From Artemia franciscana (Eukaryota > Arthropoda > Branchiopoda > Anostraca > Artemiidae): a DNA stretch of 64,000 bases. The stretch is taken from the NCBI RefSeq assembly GCF_032884065.1, contig NC_088879.1, forward strand, positions 17,118,489-17,182,488, given 5' to 3'. The notes under the pieces are model-generated. The model was given only the letters and a program-made list of their open reading frames with translations, searched no databases and was not told the DNA's origin. A program made the position numbers and the translations under genes. Of the stretch, positions 22,891 to 34,280 are shown piece after piece. Position 1 is the first letter of the stretch. Each line of letters opens with the position of its first letter.

Positions 22891-24618
22891 TCAAACAGTT
22901 CGTGGTAACGAACTGTAGTAAGGAGCGACCCGGCTCAATAGTAACCAAAACTCTAAAAAATGGAATTTTGATACCAATACCTACATCAAAAGAATCGCAT
23001 TTTAATGCTGATTTTGAATATATAAGTTTCATCAAGTTTAGTCTTACCCATCAAAAGTTACGAGCCTGAGAAAATTTGCGTTATTTTAGAAAATAGGGGG
23101 AAACACCCCCTAAAAGTCATAGAATCTTAACGAAAATCACACCATCAGATTCAGCGTATCAGAGAACCCTATTGTAGAAGTTTCGAGCTCCTATCGACAA
23201 AAATGTGGAATTTTGTATTTTTTGCCAGAAGGCAGATCACGGATGCGTGTTTATTTGTTTGTTTGTTTTTTTGTTTTTTTTTTTTTTTTTCCCAGGGGTG
23301 ATCGTATCGACCCAGTTGTCCTAGAATGTTGCAAGAGGGCTCATTCTAACGGAAATGAAAAGTTCTAGTGCCCTTTTTAAGTGACCAAAAAAAATTGGAG
23401 GGCACCTAGGCCCCCTCCCACGCTAATTATTTTCCCAAAGTCAACGGATCAAAATTCTGAGATAGCCATTTTATTCAGCGTAGTCGAAAAACCTTATAAC
23501 TATATCTTTGGGGACGACTTACTCCCCCACAGTCCCCATGGGAGGGGCAACAAGTTACAAACTTTGACCTGTGCTTACATATAGTAATGGTTATTGGGAA
23601 GTATACAGGCGTTTTCAGGAGGATTTTTTTGGTTGGGGGGAGGGGTTGAGAAGAGGGGGATATGCTGGGGGAACTTTCCATCGAGAATTTGTCATGGGAG
23701 AAGAAAACTTCCATGAAGGGAGAGCAGGATTTACTAGCATTATTTTAAAAAAAAATTAAAAAATAAATGTGAAAAAGCTTTTTCAGCTGGAAGTAAGGAA
23801 CAGCAATAAAACTTAAAACAAACAGAAATTATTACCCATATAAGGGGCTCACCTCCTTATGATACCTAGCTCTTTACGCTAAAGTATTTTTAGTAATTTC
23901 AAGTATTTATTCTACGGCTTTTGTGATTCAGGGGTCATTCTTAATGAATTGGGATAACATTTAAGCTTTAGTGTAAAGAGCGAGGTACTGACGATGGGGC
24001 GAATCCCCTCATATATGTAATAAAAACATGAGAATACAAAAGTTCTTTACGTAAGCTAATTTATAAGTTACGTAAATCTTTTACCAATAAAAAGATTCGT
24101 AAAAAATTAAAAGTTCTAGTTGCCTTTTTAATTAACCAAAAAATCGGAGGGCAACTAGGCTTCGCCCCCGCTCTTTTTTTCTCAAAATGATTCGATCAAA
24201 ATTATGAGAAAGCCATTAGCCCCCCCCCCCCAAAAAAAAAAATATGCAAATTTCGTTTTGATTATTCCTCTGCGGAGAGCCAAAATCAAAACATGCATTG
24301 ATTCAAAAACGTTCAGAAATTAAATAAAAAAAACGAGTTTTTTTAACTGAAAGTAAGGAGCGACATTAAAACTTAAAACGCACAGAAATTACTTCGTATA
24401 TGAAAGAGGCTGCTTCCTCATCAACGCCCCGCTCTTTACGCTAAAGTTTTTTACTGTTTTAAAAAGAAGAATTAAGAGAAAGAGTCAAACTTTAGCGTAA
24501 AGAGCGGGGCGTTGATGAGGAAGCAGCCTCTTTCATATACGAAGTAATTTCTGTGCGTTTTAAGTTTTAATGTCGCTCCTTACTTTCAGTTAAAAAAACT
24601 CGTTTTTTTTATTTAATT
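22891..24618 (+). mobile_element. R1 element, copy e (complete)
   Basis: Complete copy: head TCAAACAGTTCGTGGTAACG at 22891, body, a C-rich/A-rich slip near 24220-24240, and terminal foldback hairpin at 24317-24618 with arms reading to CGCTCTTTACGCTAAAG. The hairpin arms here share copy-specific changes (GCTGCTTCCTCATCAACG on both arms), so the two arms match each other better than the arms of other copies. Confidence 0.9.
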
Positions 24619-24619
24619 A

Positions 24620-24974
24620 TCAATAAAGCAGTCGCATCTAATCAATCCATTTCATGAACATAACGCATCATGCTAAAACCATATTCACTATTTTAATAAT
24701 TCACAGATCTTAAAACAGATTTCGTTTAACCCCTACGCTAGAGATGTAATTATGTTTCAATGCAGTTTCTTAATCTATATTAATTTTGTTCATGCATAAA
24801 ACTATCTCAAATTTTGTCATTAGAGTTAAATGAGCTATCTGAGAAATCAGACTTCTTATTCATATGATTCCATTGCCGTGACTACAGAACTGAAGAGTGA
24901 CACAATTTTCCACATTGATGAACAATGCTACGAAGCATACTGCGAAGGTGAATGATCGCATTAGACTGTTATTA
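24620..24974. other. Non-coding stretch
   Basis: No recognised gene or repeat. Confidence 0.3.
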
Positions 24975-25880
24975 AATGAAAAAAAAACTAGTTTTTTTTA
25001 ACTGTAAGTAAGGAGTGACATTAAAACGAACAGAAATTACTCCGTATATGAAATGGGTTGTCCCCTCTTCAACGTCTCCCTCTTTACGCTAAAGTTTGAC
25101 TCTTTGCCACAATTCTACTTTTTAAAACAATTAAAAGCTGTTGGTGTGATTAAATTAAAAGCGATGGTGTGATTTTCGTTAAGATTCTATGACTTTTGCG
25201 GGGTGTTTCCCCCTATCTTATGCTGCAGTACAGATCCCTCTCCACTTCCCCTAACTACCCCACCCAGCAAAGGATGCTCAATCTCATAATTGAACCAAGC
25301 TCTTATTCCAATAGCCCCGGATATTGCGCTATTCATTTGCTCGTAATTTTGAAAGGATTTTGACTCTAAGATTAGCTTATTGTACTAAACTTTTATTTTG
25401 GGAGGAGTTTGGGGAGGAGTGTGTGAAGCTATGATGGCATTAGGCGGTCTGTTGTTTTGAAAGGATAGTGGTAGCAGTAATTTGTGATCTGAATATGATA
25501 TCCCGTAATGCTAATTCACTTTCTTAACTTTTCACCTGTCTTATTTTTAATCAACTATTCACTGTTCAAAAACTGTTCACCTTCTCACTGTTACTTTCAT
25601 CATCTTTCAGTTTCAAAGATTAAAATGTCAAACTGGACGAAATCCACCTGGGAGATACGTAGCAAATACTATTTTTCAAAATAAAGCAAATTTTCTCAGG
25701 CTCGTAACTTTTGATGACAAAGACTAAAGTTGATGAAACTTATATATTTAAAATCAGCATTAAAATGCGATTCTTTTGATATATCTTTTAGCATCGAAAT
25801 TCCGTTTTTTAGAGTTTCGTTTACTATTGAGCCGGTTCGCTCCTTATTACAGTTCGTTACCACGAACTGTTTGATAAAAC
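24975..25880 (-). mobile_element. R1 element, copy f (minus, partial, interrupted)
   Basis: Read on the minus strand it starts at TATCAAACAGTTCGTGGTAA (25880 downwards) and matches the R1 head and body to about 25660. It resumes at 25215-25145, and ends with one arm of the terminal hairpin at 25135-24975. The interval 25216-25655 is unrelated to R1 and looks inserted. Confidence 0.8.
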
Positions 25881-26285
25881 AGAAGAGGATTTGGCAGCAT
25901 GATGGTTTTGTACCTCGGTTCTAGGCCTGGACAGGGGGAGGGTAGCTTTCCCCCAAGTTTTTCTGACATTAAAAAGGAGCCAAACAAAAAGTAGGTTATA
26001 TTTGAGTGGAATGAGATTTGTTTACAAGAAATAATTCAAATTAAGTTATATAAACTATTTTATATTTATATAAAAGTAGGTTACAAAATCTTCGAAATAA
26101 AATCTCCCCAAAATCGTCAAAATAAAACAATTAAAAATCTATTTTAATTACAGTTTTATTCATCAGGCTTTAGGATTTTGATGTTTCCTAAACATAAAAG
26201 AAAAGAATGAAAGTTAACAGTTTCTATTTTTGTTCATTTTTTATTATTTGTTTTTTTAAAGCTATGCTTTTTTGAAAGAAAACTA
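25880..26285. other. AT-rich intronic stretch
   Basis: No gene recognised; probably part of the intron upstream of the 28121 exon. Confidence 0.3.
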
Positions 26286-28120
26286 AGTAGCCGTGGTTTT
26301 TGATTTTTAGCTGTGGCTGCATAATTTGTTTGCAATTATATCAAAATTTTCCACTGTTGCTGTAGTCGAAATTACTGTAAAAAAATTTGCAATGCTTTTT
26401 TTTGTATTTTACAATTATATTTATTTTTAAGCAAAGCCAAACGATAAACTCCAGATTATTTCTAAGGCTTTAAATTTTTAGCTATTTTTTCATATTTTGG
26501 GCTATGGCTTCATCACGGTTTTAGCATAATTTGTGCTAAACCTCGTCTTTCATGTGTTTTTGTGATTTACAACTAAATTCATTTTTGGGTGAAGGCTAGA
26601 AAGAAACTTCACATTGAAATTCCAGCTTGGCAGAAGTATTACACTCTTCTCCATTTCTTGATTCAATTTTTAGCTACGGTTGCATATTTTGGGCTATGGT
26701 TTTATCACCATTTTTCTGTGGTTTTAGCATAATTGTGCTAAACCTTGTTTTTCATGTGTTTTTGTGATTTACATCTAAATTCATTTTTGGGTGAAGCCAA
26801 GAAAGAAACTTCACATTGAAATTCCAGCTTGGCAGAAGTATAACATTCTTCTCCATTTCTTGATTCAATTTTTAGATATGATTGCATATTTTGGGCTATG
26901 GTTTTATCACCATTTTTGCTGTGGTTTTAGCCTAATTTGTGTTAAACCATGTCTTTCAGGGGTTTTTGTGATTTACAACTAAATTAATTTTTAGGTGAAG
27001 CCAAGAAAGAAACTTCACATTGGAATTCCAGCTTGGCAGAAGTATTACGTTCTTCTCCATTTCTTGATTCAATTTTTAGATATGATTGCATATTTTGGGC
27101 TATGGTTTTATCACCATTTTTGCTGTGGTTTTAGCCTAATTTGTGTTAAACCTTGTCTTTCAGGGGTTTTTGTGATTTACAACTAAATTAATTTTTAGGT
27201 GAAGCCAAGAAAGAAACTTCACATTTTCTTCTCCATTTCTTGATTCAATTTTTAGATATGATTGCATATTTTGGGCTATGGCCTTATCACCATTTTTGCT
27301 GTGGTTTTTGCATAATTTGTGTTAAACCTTGTCTTTCAGGGGTTTTTGTGATTTACAACTAAATTCATTTTTAGGTGAAGCCAAGAAAGAAACTTCACAT
27401 TGAAATTCCAGCTTGGCAGAAGTATTACGTTCTTCTCCATTTCTTGATTCAATTTTTAGATATGATTGCATATTTTGGGCTATGGTTTTATCACCATTTT
27501 TGCTGTGATTTTAGCATAATTTGTGTTAAACCTTGTCTTTCAGGGGTTTTTGTGATTTACAACTAAATTAATTTTTAGGTGAAGCCAAGAAAGAAACTTC
27601 ACATTGGAATTCCAGCTTGGCAGAAGTATTACGTTCTTCTCCATTTCTTGATTCAATTTTTAGATATCATTGCATATTTTGGGCTATGGTTTTATCACCA
27701 TTTTTGCTGTGGTTTTAGCCTAATTTGTGTTAAATCTTGTCTTTCAGGGGTTTTTGTGATTTACAACTAAATTAATTTTTAGGTGAAGCCAAGAAAGAAA
27801 CTTCACATTTTCTTCTCCATTTCTTGATTCAATTTTTAGATATGATTGCATATTTTGGGCTATGGCCTTATCACCATTTTTGCTGTGATTTTAGCATAAT
27901 TTGTGTTAAACCTTGTCTTTCAGGGGTTTTTGTGACTTATAACTAAATTCATTTTTAGGTGAAGCCATTCTTTCTTCTCCATTTCTTGATTCAATTTTTA
28001 GATATGATTGCATATTTTGGGCTATGGTTTTATCACCATTTTTGCTGTGATTTTAGCATAATTTGTGTTAAACCTTGTCTTTCAGGGGTTTTTGTGATTT
28101 ACAACTAAATTCATTTTTAG
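26285..28120 (+). repeat. Exon-derived tandem array with higher-order structure
   Basis: Tandem copies of a 204-bp unit made of about 120 bp of intron plus the first roughly 75 bp of the exon at 28121. The exon-like part (GTGAAGCCAAGAAAGAAACT ...) begins at 26589, 26791, 26995, 27199, 27375, 27579, 27783, 27959 and finally in the true exon at 28121. Steps are 202, 204, 204, 176, 204, 204, 176, 162. The 176 steps lack the same 28 nt, so 204+204+176 (584 bp) is repeated as a higher-order unit. A more decayed unit is visible from about 26285. Each unit leaves the exon at CTTGATT and returns to intron sequence (CAATTTTTAGATATGATTGC). Units from 26995 on keep a TTTTTAG acceptor; those at 26589 and 26791 have TTTTTGG. 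None has the exon's 3' half or donor. The 63-residue open frames here are this repeat. Confidence 0.92.
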
Positions 28121-28234
28121 GTGAAGCCAAGAAAGAAACTTCACATTGAAATTCCAGCTTGGCAGAAGTATTACGCTCTTCTCCATTTCTTGATTATGAT
28201 CCCTGCTTATGAAATGTTTGCTGGCAGCGTCAAG
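28121..28234 (+). CDS. Alkylglycerol monooxygenase-like protein, penultimate exon
   Basis: A 114-bp exon (38 codons, phase 0 both ends) with acceptor CATTTTTAG and donor AAG|GTATGG. It encodes VKPRKKLHIEIPAWQKYYAL then LHFLIMIPAYEMFAGSVK, an amphipathic entry and one hydrophobic segment. It precedes the exon at 34281 in matching phase. Together they resemble the membrane-spanning C-terminal part of AGMO, the tetrahydrobiopterin-dependent ER enzyme that cleaves ether lipids. Its catalytic histidine boxes would lie upstream and are not seen in this window. The first two thirds of this exon was amplified into the array just upstream. Confidence 0.55.
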
Positions 28235-29467
28235 GTATGGAAACATATCAAAAAAACATATCATAACATATAAAACATATCAAAATATAAAAAGACATAT
28301 AAAAAGACATATCAAAAACATATCAAAAAATAAGTTTTATCATAGCCTTATTAAGAACACTAATCTTTTTTTTTCACGAAAAGTGAAGATCAAATATAAA
28401 ACCAAAAATGAAGAAACGTAAACCCAACAGAAATTACAATGAAAAATAAAAAAAACAAAGAAAATTAAAGAAAGAAATGAAACCTAAACAGAAGAGAAAT
28501 CACAGCTCCCTACTGTTGACGCTCCCTTGAAGTCCCTAAGAGACTAGATTAAAATTGCCTGGACTGATTATCTGAATTATAAGTCTTGCTCATCTTTTAA
28601 ATTTTCTAACTGTTTTAAGAGTTTTTCTAGTGACTTTTTAAGAGATTAGATTTAGAATTAAGTAAAGAATGACCAAAAACAAGGGTATTTTTGAAACAGT
28701 AAAAGTAAGTGTTTTTAGTGGTGTTAATTATAATATTGCCTTTGGGGGGGCATTTTTCCGCTTTTTTAAGGAAACAACAAAAAACATTTGTTTCATATTT
28801 AACTTGGTTTGATTTTGGATTTACAACGGATTGCATAAGTTAAAAAGTTACTTTGGTTATTAACAATCGACGTTCCTGAAAGTTTTAAGATATTGAAATT
28901 ACTATACATTTGAAATGAATGGATTCATTATTTTTAGATATTCAGGGTTAAGTTGTCAAAAGCTATAAAATGTGCACGATCAAACAGCTTAAGAAACTGT
29001 AGCTTTAATTTGAAGGTATATATGTCTTTGTGAATAGACATGTTATGAATGTTTGAAAGTCACGGGCGAAAAGTGTGGTCAAATTTAACTATTTATTTGG
29101 GTGATTTACTTTTACAGCTCATCGTTTCAACACTTAAAAAATTTGGTAAAGACTTTTTAATTTTGAATAAAAACAAAAGAAAATCCCTTAAAAAATCAGG
29201 GTTTTCAGGTGTGAATCGACCTAAGATGGACGGAAAAAAAATGTGCTTGACACTTAAATGTGTTTAAAACCAAAACTTCCTGTATATAAAAGTGCAATTT
29301 TGATCACAAAAAATATCCCCTGGTGTCAAATTTCATGGCTTCTCAACCTCGATCGGATAAGGGTTTACTCGAGTAATGGTGTCTTCCTTAAAACAATCTA
29401 GTTGATTAGAAAAAAATAATCCAGGATAGAGAAATACAAAAATAATACCTGAAAAGCAATTCTAAAG
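28235..29467 (+). other. Intron of the AGMO-like gene, proximal part
   Basis: AT-rich with a loose AACATATCAAAA repeat at 28240-28330; no gene recognised. It continues across the Penelope-like insertion to 34280. Confidence 0.45.
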
Positions 29468-29566
29468 TAGAATTAAAAAAGATAACTTCTAAGACCACAC
29501 TGCCTTTCCATGACAAAAGTAAAACAGTTCAAAATAGGGATAAAACCTTTTAATTGACAGTGAACA

Positions 29567-29623
29567 GATATAAATTATTTAACTGGATATTTCGAACACA
29601 TATACAGTGTTCATCGTCAGCAG
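29567..29623 (-). ncRNA. Hammerhead-ribozyme-like core (minus copy)
   Basis: On the minus strand: CTGACGA, stem II GAACAC-TGTATAT-GTGTTC (perfect 6 bp), GAAA, then a helix III candidate with TAT after GAAA and ATAT before the C at 29567, giving a UH cleavage context (ATC). These match the invariant hammerhead boxes and their order. Stem I, formed by the flanks of CTGACGA and the cleavage site, is not convincing. Penelope-like elements are known to carry such ribozymes in their terminal repeats. Confidence 0.5.
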
Positions 29624-31450
29624 TAAAGCAAAAAGACATGAATAAAAATAAACAAAATTTATACCTAATAAACTAATTGCATATAGTTTATTGCTCTTAT
29701 TTTTTTCAATGCAACAGCCGAGGCAAATCTCTCTAACCTTTTCGGTTCTGGTTCATTAGATTTATCTGACATATTACGTGGACACAGGTCATAGCTCTTA
29801 GGTGAGGTGATATTTACTTTATTTGACCTCAGTAAATTATCATAAATTGAGTTCAATCCAAATTCACCTGTATCTCTGTTTATGGAACTATTCTTGAATA
29901 ATTTTTTTTTTAATTTCGATTGTTTCCCTGAAAATTTGCTTTAAACCTTGGTCCCTAGAAATCAAAGAAACATTTTCAAACAAAATAAAAGGATTTGGAA
30001 AATTATAGATATGTTCCGAGAGGGCCGACGTGAAATCTTCAGGTTTGCTATTTCGCTTTAAAGATGATGAAATAGAATTATGATGTTGTAGCAATCTCAT
30101 TTTTAAGTTCTGGTTAGTTCGTCCCTCATAAGAGCTTCCACAAGTACATGGGATTTTATAAACCCCACTTTGTTGCTCTACGGAAGTCTGATCCTTTCCA
30201 GAATTTAAAAAACTAGCCAAAGTATTACTACCTCTTAAAGCTACCTTTTAGCCATTATTTTGTAAAATTTTTTTAAGTTTTTCACTCAACCCTGGAACAT
30301 ATGGTAGAGAACAAAAAATATCTTTCTTTTCTGTTGTTTCCAGAATATTGTCAGAAAATCCTAGAAATTTGTTCCTTCTTTCCGAAAAAGTCTGGTCAAT
30401 TAACCAACCCGGATAATGGTTACTTATTAAAATCTCTTTTAACAACAATAATTCCTCCTCAGTGAATTTTGGAGAGCAAATTCTAAAAATGCGGTCAGTT
30501 AAAGATACGATTAAACCAATTTTTACTTGGCGAGCATTATCGGAGAAAAACGACAAAAATCTGTTATTGTTAGCAAAAATCGGTTTTCTGTAAATCTTAA
30601 AATCCAGACTATTTTCATTTTTTAAAAGAAGAACATCCAGAAAAGGAAGATTATTATCCTCTTCTAATTCTATTATAAATTTTAAATCACCTCCCCAAAA
30701 ATTAAGATATTCTAAAAAACTTTTTAATTCCTATACCGAATAATTCCATATTGAAATTATGTCATCCATATATCTCCCCAAAATTTATGTTTTAAAAAAT
30801 ATGAATCTAACGCTATTATTTCAATATTTTCTACAAATCAATTTGCTAATAAAGGACTTAAAGGGGCCCCCATGGGTAAACCATTTACTTGTTCAAAAAC
30901 CCCCCTCTGAATTGAAAAAAAATAAGAGAGTGTGCTGCACAACCTAACTAAATTCATAATTACACCGACTTCCAAAACTGTTTCACCACTAATTAAGTCC
31001 AAATTTCTTAGTATCTTTCTTTCAAGAAGAATTTCTGCGGCTTTTACATCAATGCTCGTATACATAGACACTATGTCGAAACTTGAAATTATAGAATTTG
31101 AAGAAATCTCCACTTCTTTTAGTTTTGTTTTACAAGTTCTGACGAATTCTTAATGTAAGAAATTTGTGTAGACATGAGTTGTTTTAGATAATGACACTAA
31201 CCACTTACTCAGAGTACTTGTTGGTGACTTTGTACTCGCAACAATTGGTCGTAATGGCAGATTTGGCTTATGTATCTTTGGAAGTCCATATAATTTAGGG
31301 CACAAAGAACTTCTTGGTAAGAATTTGTAGAAAAGTTGAGGTGTCATCTTCCCTTCTTCCTTCAAACTCTTTAACTCGTTCTTAAACTTCTTGTGTATGA
31401 GTCCGTCGGGTCAAAAGAAAGTTTTTTGTACGTTTTTTCATCTTTCAGTA

Positions 31451-32126
31451 AACAGACTTCCGTAGAGCAACAAAGTGGGGCTTATAAAATCCCATGTACT
31501 TGTGGAAGCTCTTATGTGGGACGTACTAATGAGAAATTAAAAATGAGATTGCTACAACATCATAATTCTTTTTCATCGTCTTTAAAGCAAAATACCAAAC
31601 CTGAAGATTTCACGTCGGCCCTCTCGGAACATATCTATAATTTTCCAAATCCTTTTATTTTGTTTGAAATTGTTTCTTTGATTTCTAGGGACCAAGGTTT
31701 AAAGCAAATTTTCAGAGAAACAATCGAAATTAAAAAACTGTTATTCAAGAATAATTCCGTAAAAAGAGATACAGCTGAATATGGATTGAACTCAATTTAT
31801 GATAATTTACTGAGGTAATATAAAGTAAATATCACCTCACCTAAGAGCTATAACCTCTGTCCACGTAATATGTCAGATAAATCTAATTAACCGGAACCGA
31901 AAAGGTCAAAGAGATTCGCTTCCGCTGTTGCATTGAAAAAAAAAATAAGAGCAATAAACTATATGTAATTAGTTTATTAGGTTTAATTTTTTTTTTTTTA
32001 TTCATGTCTTTTTGTTTTACTGCTGATGATGAACACTGTATATGTGTTCGAAATATCCAGTTAAATAATTTTACATCTTTTCACTGTCAATTAAAAGGTT
32101 TCATCCCTATTTTGAACTGTTTTCTT
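31451..32126 (+). mobile_element. Inverted 3' partner of the Penelope-like element
   Basis: Starts at CAGACTTCCGTAGAGCAACA and mirrors the minus-strand segment 30192-29525. It encodes the GIY-YIG endonuclease region in one open frame to 31818 (KIPCTCGSSYVGRTNEKL...), followed by the 3' non-coding part and a hammerhead-like core at 32023-32053 (CTGATGA, the same 6-bp stem II, GAAA). It begins right where the minus-strand body ends. The open frame's start (31393) lies in the minus body and is accidental. Some bases differ between the arms. Confidence 0.85.
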
Positions 32127-32141
32127 TAGAATTAAAAAAGA

Positions 32142-32955
32142 GCTATTTTCTTCGAAACATCATTTCAATCTGTGACGATGGAGCTAATTAATCTGCAAAT
32201 TGTGAAGGTGCTCACTGACGACTTGCATTAATTCAACCCCTGTTTCAAGACTTTTGACAAATCAGCCTAAACTTGGGACATTTTCCCAAGAAACAGATGT
32301 GATATTAACTCGTTTAGCTGGGTTAAAGTGATTACGGTGATCATTGGCCGCTATGGGACACATTTCCCTTTTTTCAAATTTTCAACCAATCAGATTTCAT
32401 GTGGGATCTCTAAGGCTGCTGCTTTTTACCCAAGAAAGCAATGTAATTTCAATCGTTTTTTTTTCTAATTTTGTAACTATAAGAACTTAGAAAAAATAAT
32501 ACTTTTCTGAATTATTTCCCAATGGTTTTGATGGGGCTCATTGAACCTTCAAATCATGATAGTACTGACTTAAAATAAACTAGTTCTAGTCTAAATTGTA
32601 CTGCTTTGAAATTGAAGTCAGGTTTAAACCATTTTATCTGATCAGACAAAATGCGGGATTTTAAAGGTCAATATTGTTTCCTTTAATAACAAATGTGACC
32701 TGAACTCATATAAGCCTGGTTCAAGTGATAATATACTCATTGGCCACTCTGTCATATATTAACTTTTTTCTGAATTTCAACAAATCCCTTTTGATGTGGG
32801 ATATTGAAGGCTGGTACGTTTTACTTAAGAAAATAGCAGTTTGCTTATAGACAAAACACCACCGGAGTACTGTTTATTTTTGATCATATGGATTTTGAAG
32901 AATCCAGTCATAAATTAGATTTTAAGTAAAAACAGACTATAGAAGTTAGTTTGAT
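32142..32955 (+). other. Intron sequence with an old duplication
   Basis: No gene. Segments near 32335-32450 and 32745-32850 resemble each other (both pass through TTCAA..AATC and ATGTGGGAT), suggesting an old 400-bp duplication. Confidence 0.35.
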
Positions 32956-33154
32956 CCGCGTATGAAGTTTCATCCGTTCTTTTCTTGAATATTCTCATCT
33001 GGTTTGGCATTTTGGCTTAACTACTTCCCAATATTATTCAATAGAGTCGGTTCTGAAGCGAGTATTAAGAATTATCTATGGTCAAGGTAAACTCCCATGT
33101 CACTTTCTTCTTAAGCATTCCCAGCTCATTACCCTATCAGAGAGAAGAAAGAAA
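32955..33154 (+). pseudogene. LINE RT C-terminal fragment
   Basis: One frame reads SFIRSFLEYSHLVWHFGLTT, then SQYYSIESVLKRVLRIIYGQ, then HFLLKHSQLITLSERRK. This is the RT tail signature (LEY...VW..GL...Q...IE..LKR.LRIIYG). It ends exactly where the inverted SINE begins at 33155. Confidence 0.75.
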
Positions 33155-33362
33155 GGTACGGTATTAGACTTTACAGTCCGTACCGGCGGTGCTGATCTCC
33201 GTTTCTTGGCCTTTCAGCCAGGAAGTGCAATGGGGGGTTGGGGGCCAGCCATCCTGTGCTTTCGTACACCATTCCTGTTTACCTTCCCCAGATTTCTCCA
33301 GGTACCCATTTAGAGCTGGGTCGACTCTGGCTAAGCTTACAGAGTCACGCCACTGACCCCCG
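33155..33362 (-). mobile_element. SINE body, inverted and truncated
   Basis: Reverse complement of the SINE body at 2870-3075, from TACGGTATTAGAC to GCCACTGACCCCC; the tRNA-like head with A and B boxes is missing. It lies in the LINE remnant. Confidence 0.8.
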
Positions 33363-34280
33363 TACTCGTTGTTTTGAACCCTCCTGTGTACTCGGTTTGG
33401 CTATAATTTAGGAATATAGGATTTTTGGAATATATTCAGTATAGATTTTCCATTATTTTTTTACGATCCAAAAATTACACAGAAAAAAAAACTTGTGTAA
33501 ATGGTTGAAATAATTATCTATTTCTTTCTTTTTTGCTCTCAGTTTCAATTTTACGCTATGTTTTGACAAGAGTCAAATTTTGCTTTGAATTCTGATGTTC
33601 CGTCACCCGCTAAAAACTGTGTTCAGGTGTCTGTCTCCCTCCTTAATCTACTAAATAAGTTTTCCGTTCCCCTTCCTATTCTTAAAGGATTTTTTTTTTC
33701 ACTGCCTTGTCTGCCTGCTTTTTGAATATGCTCGTCCAGCTGGCACAATGGCATCTCTCGAGAAGAATCAGATGAGAATAATCTCTCATCGAGAAAAATC
33801 GTCTCTCTAGAAGGGGTTCAAATATTTAAATCGTCAATGATTCGGATCTGAGATAAAAATCCATTTTTCTTGCAGACAAAATTTTCCAGGAAGTTTGAAT
33901 GAATTCTGCTTTCAGTTGGACATACTAGCTGAAGCACACATAACGACTTTGCTTGGTTGTTTTGAATAACATAAATTGTCGTTCCTTTAAAAGCTTGTCA
34001 ATAATCGCAGACAACTGGCATGTAATACCGATCTCTAACGAGCCTTGTCTTAATAACCATAAGTGTCCAGAAGAAAACATGTGATTTTTCGTAAGTTATA
34101 TTTAAATCTGTCGCCCCGTTGTTCTGAATAAACTTATTTCTAGCAGCAACCATTACTACAAGCATCAAATTTATTGGCTACCAAAATATTGCTCATTTGG
34201 ATATCTCTACCACAAATCTTTTGTCTGTGGCTATAATCTTAGAATCAGACTCTTATTTATTTATTTATTTTATTTTACAG
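33363..34280 (+). other. Intron sequence, distal part
   Basis: No gene recognised up to the acceptor TATTTTACAG at 34280. Confidence 0.4.

Larger units (their letters stand above)
29468..32141 (-). mobile_element. Penelope-like element with inverted partner, flanked by a 15-bp direct repeat
   Basis: Body on the minus strand, from about 31443 down to 29483. Frames in order show KLYGLPKIHKPNLPLRPIVA, SSFDIVSMYTSI (motif A), NGLPMGAPLSPLLAN (motif B), RYMDDIISIW (motif C, near 30770), and a GIY-YIG nuclease region GVYKIPCTCGSSYEGRT near 30160. Stops and shifts split these frames, so it is dead. From 31451 to about 32125 the 3' part of the same family lies in the opposite orientation (GAYKIPCTCGSSYVGRT). 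The whole is bracketed by an exact 15-nt repeat, TAGAATTAAAAAAGA, at 29468-29482 and 32127-32141, as expected of a single insertion with target duplication. Confidence 0.85.

Noticed and set aside
25613..25670. Possible exon after CATCTTTCAG (FQRLKCQTGRNPPGRYVAN)
   Set aside because: The reading is protein-like but short, has no clear donor, and runs into an R1 copy; no family recognised.
26791..27770. Four 63-residue frames as a tandem gene family
   Set aside because: They are the exon-plus-intron repeat unit; the second half is intron sequence, and there are no individual start or splice-donor signals.
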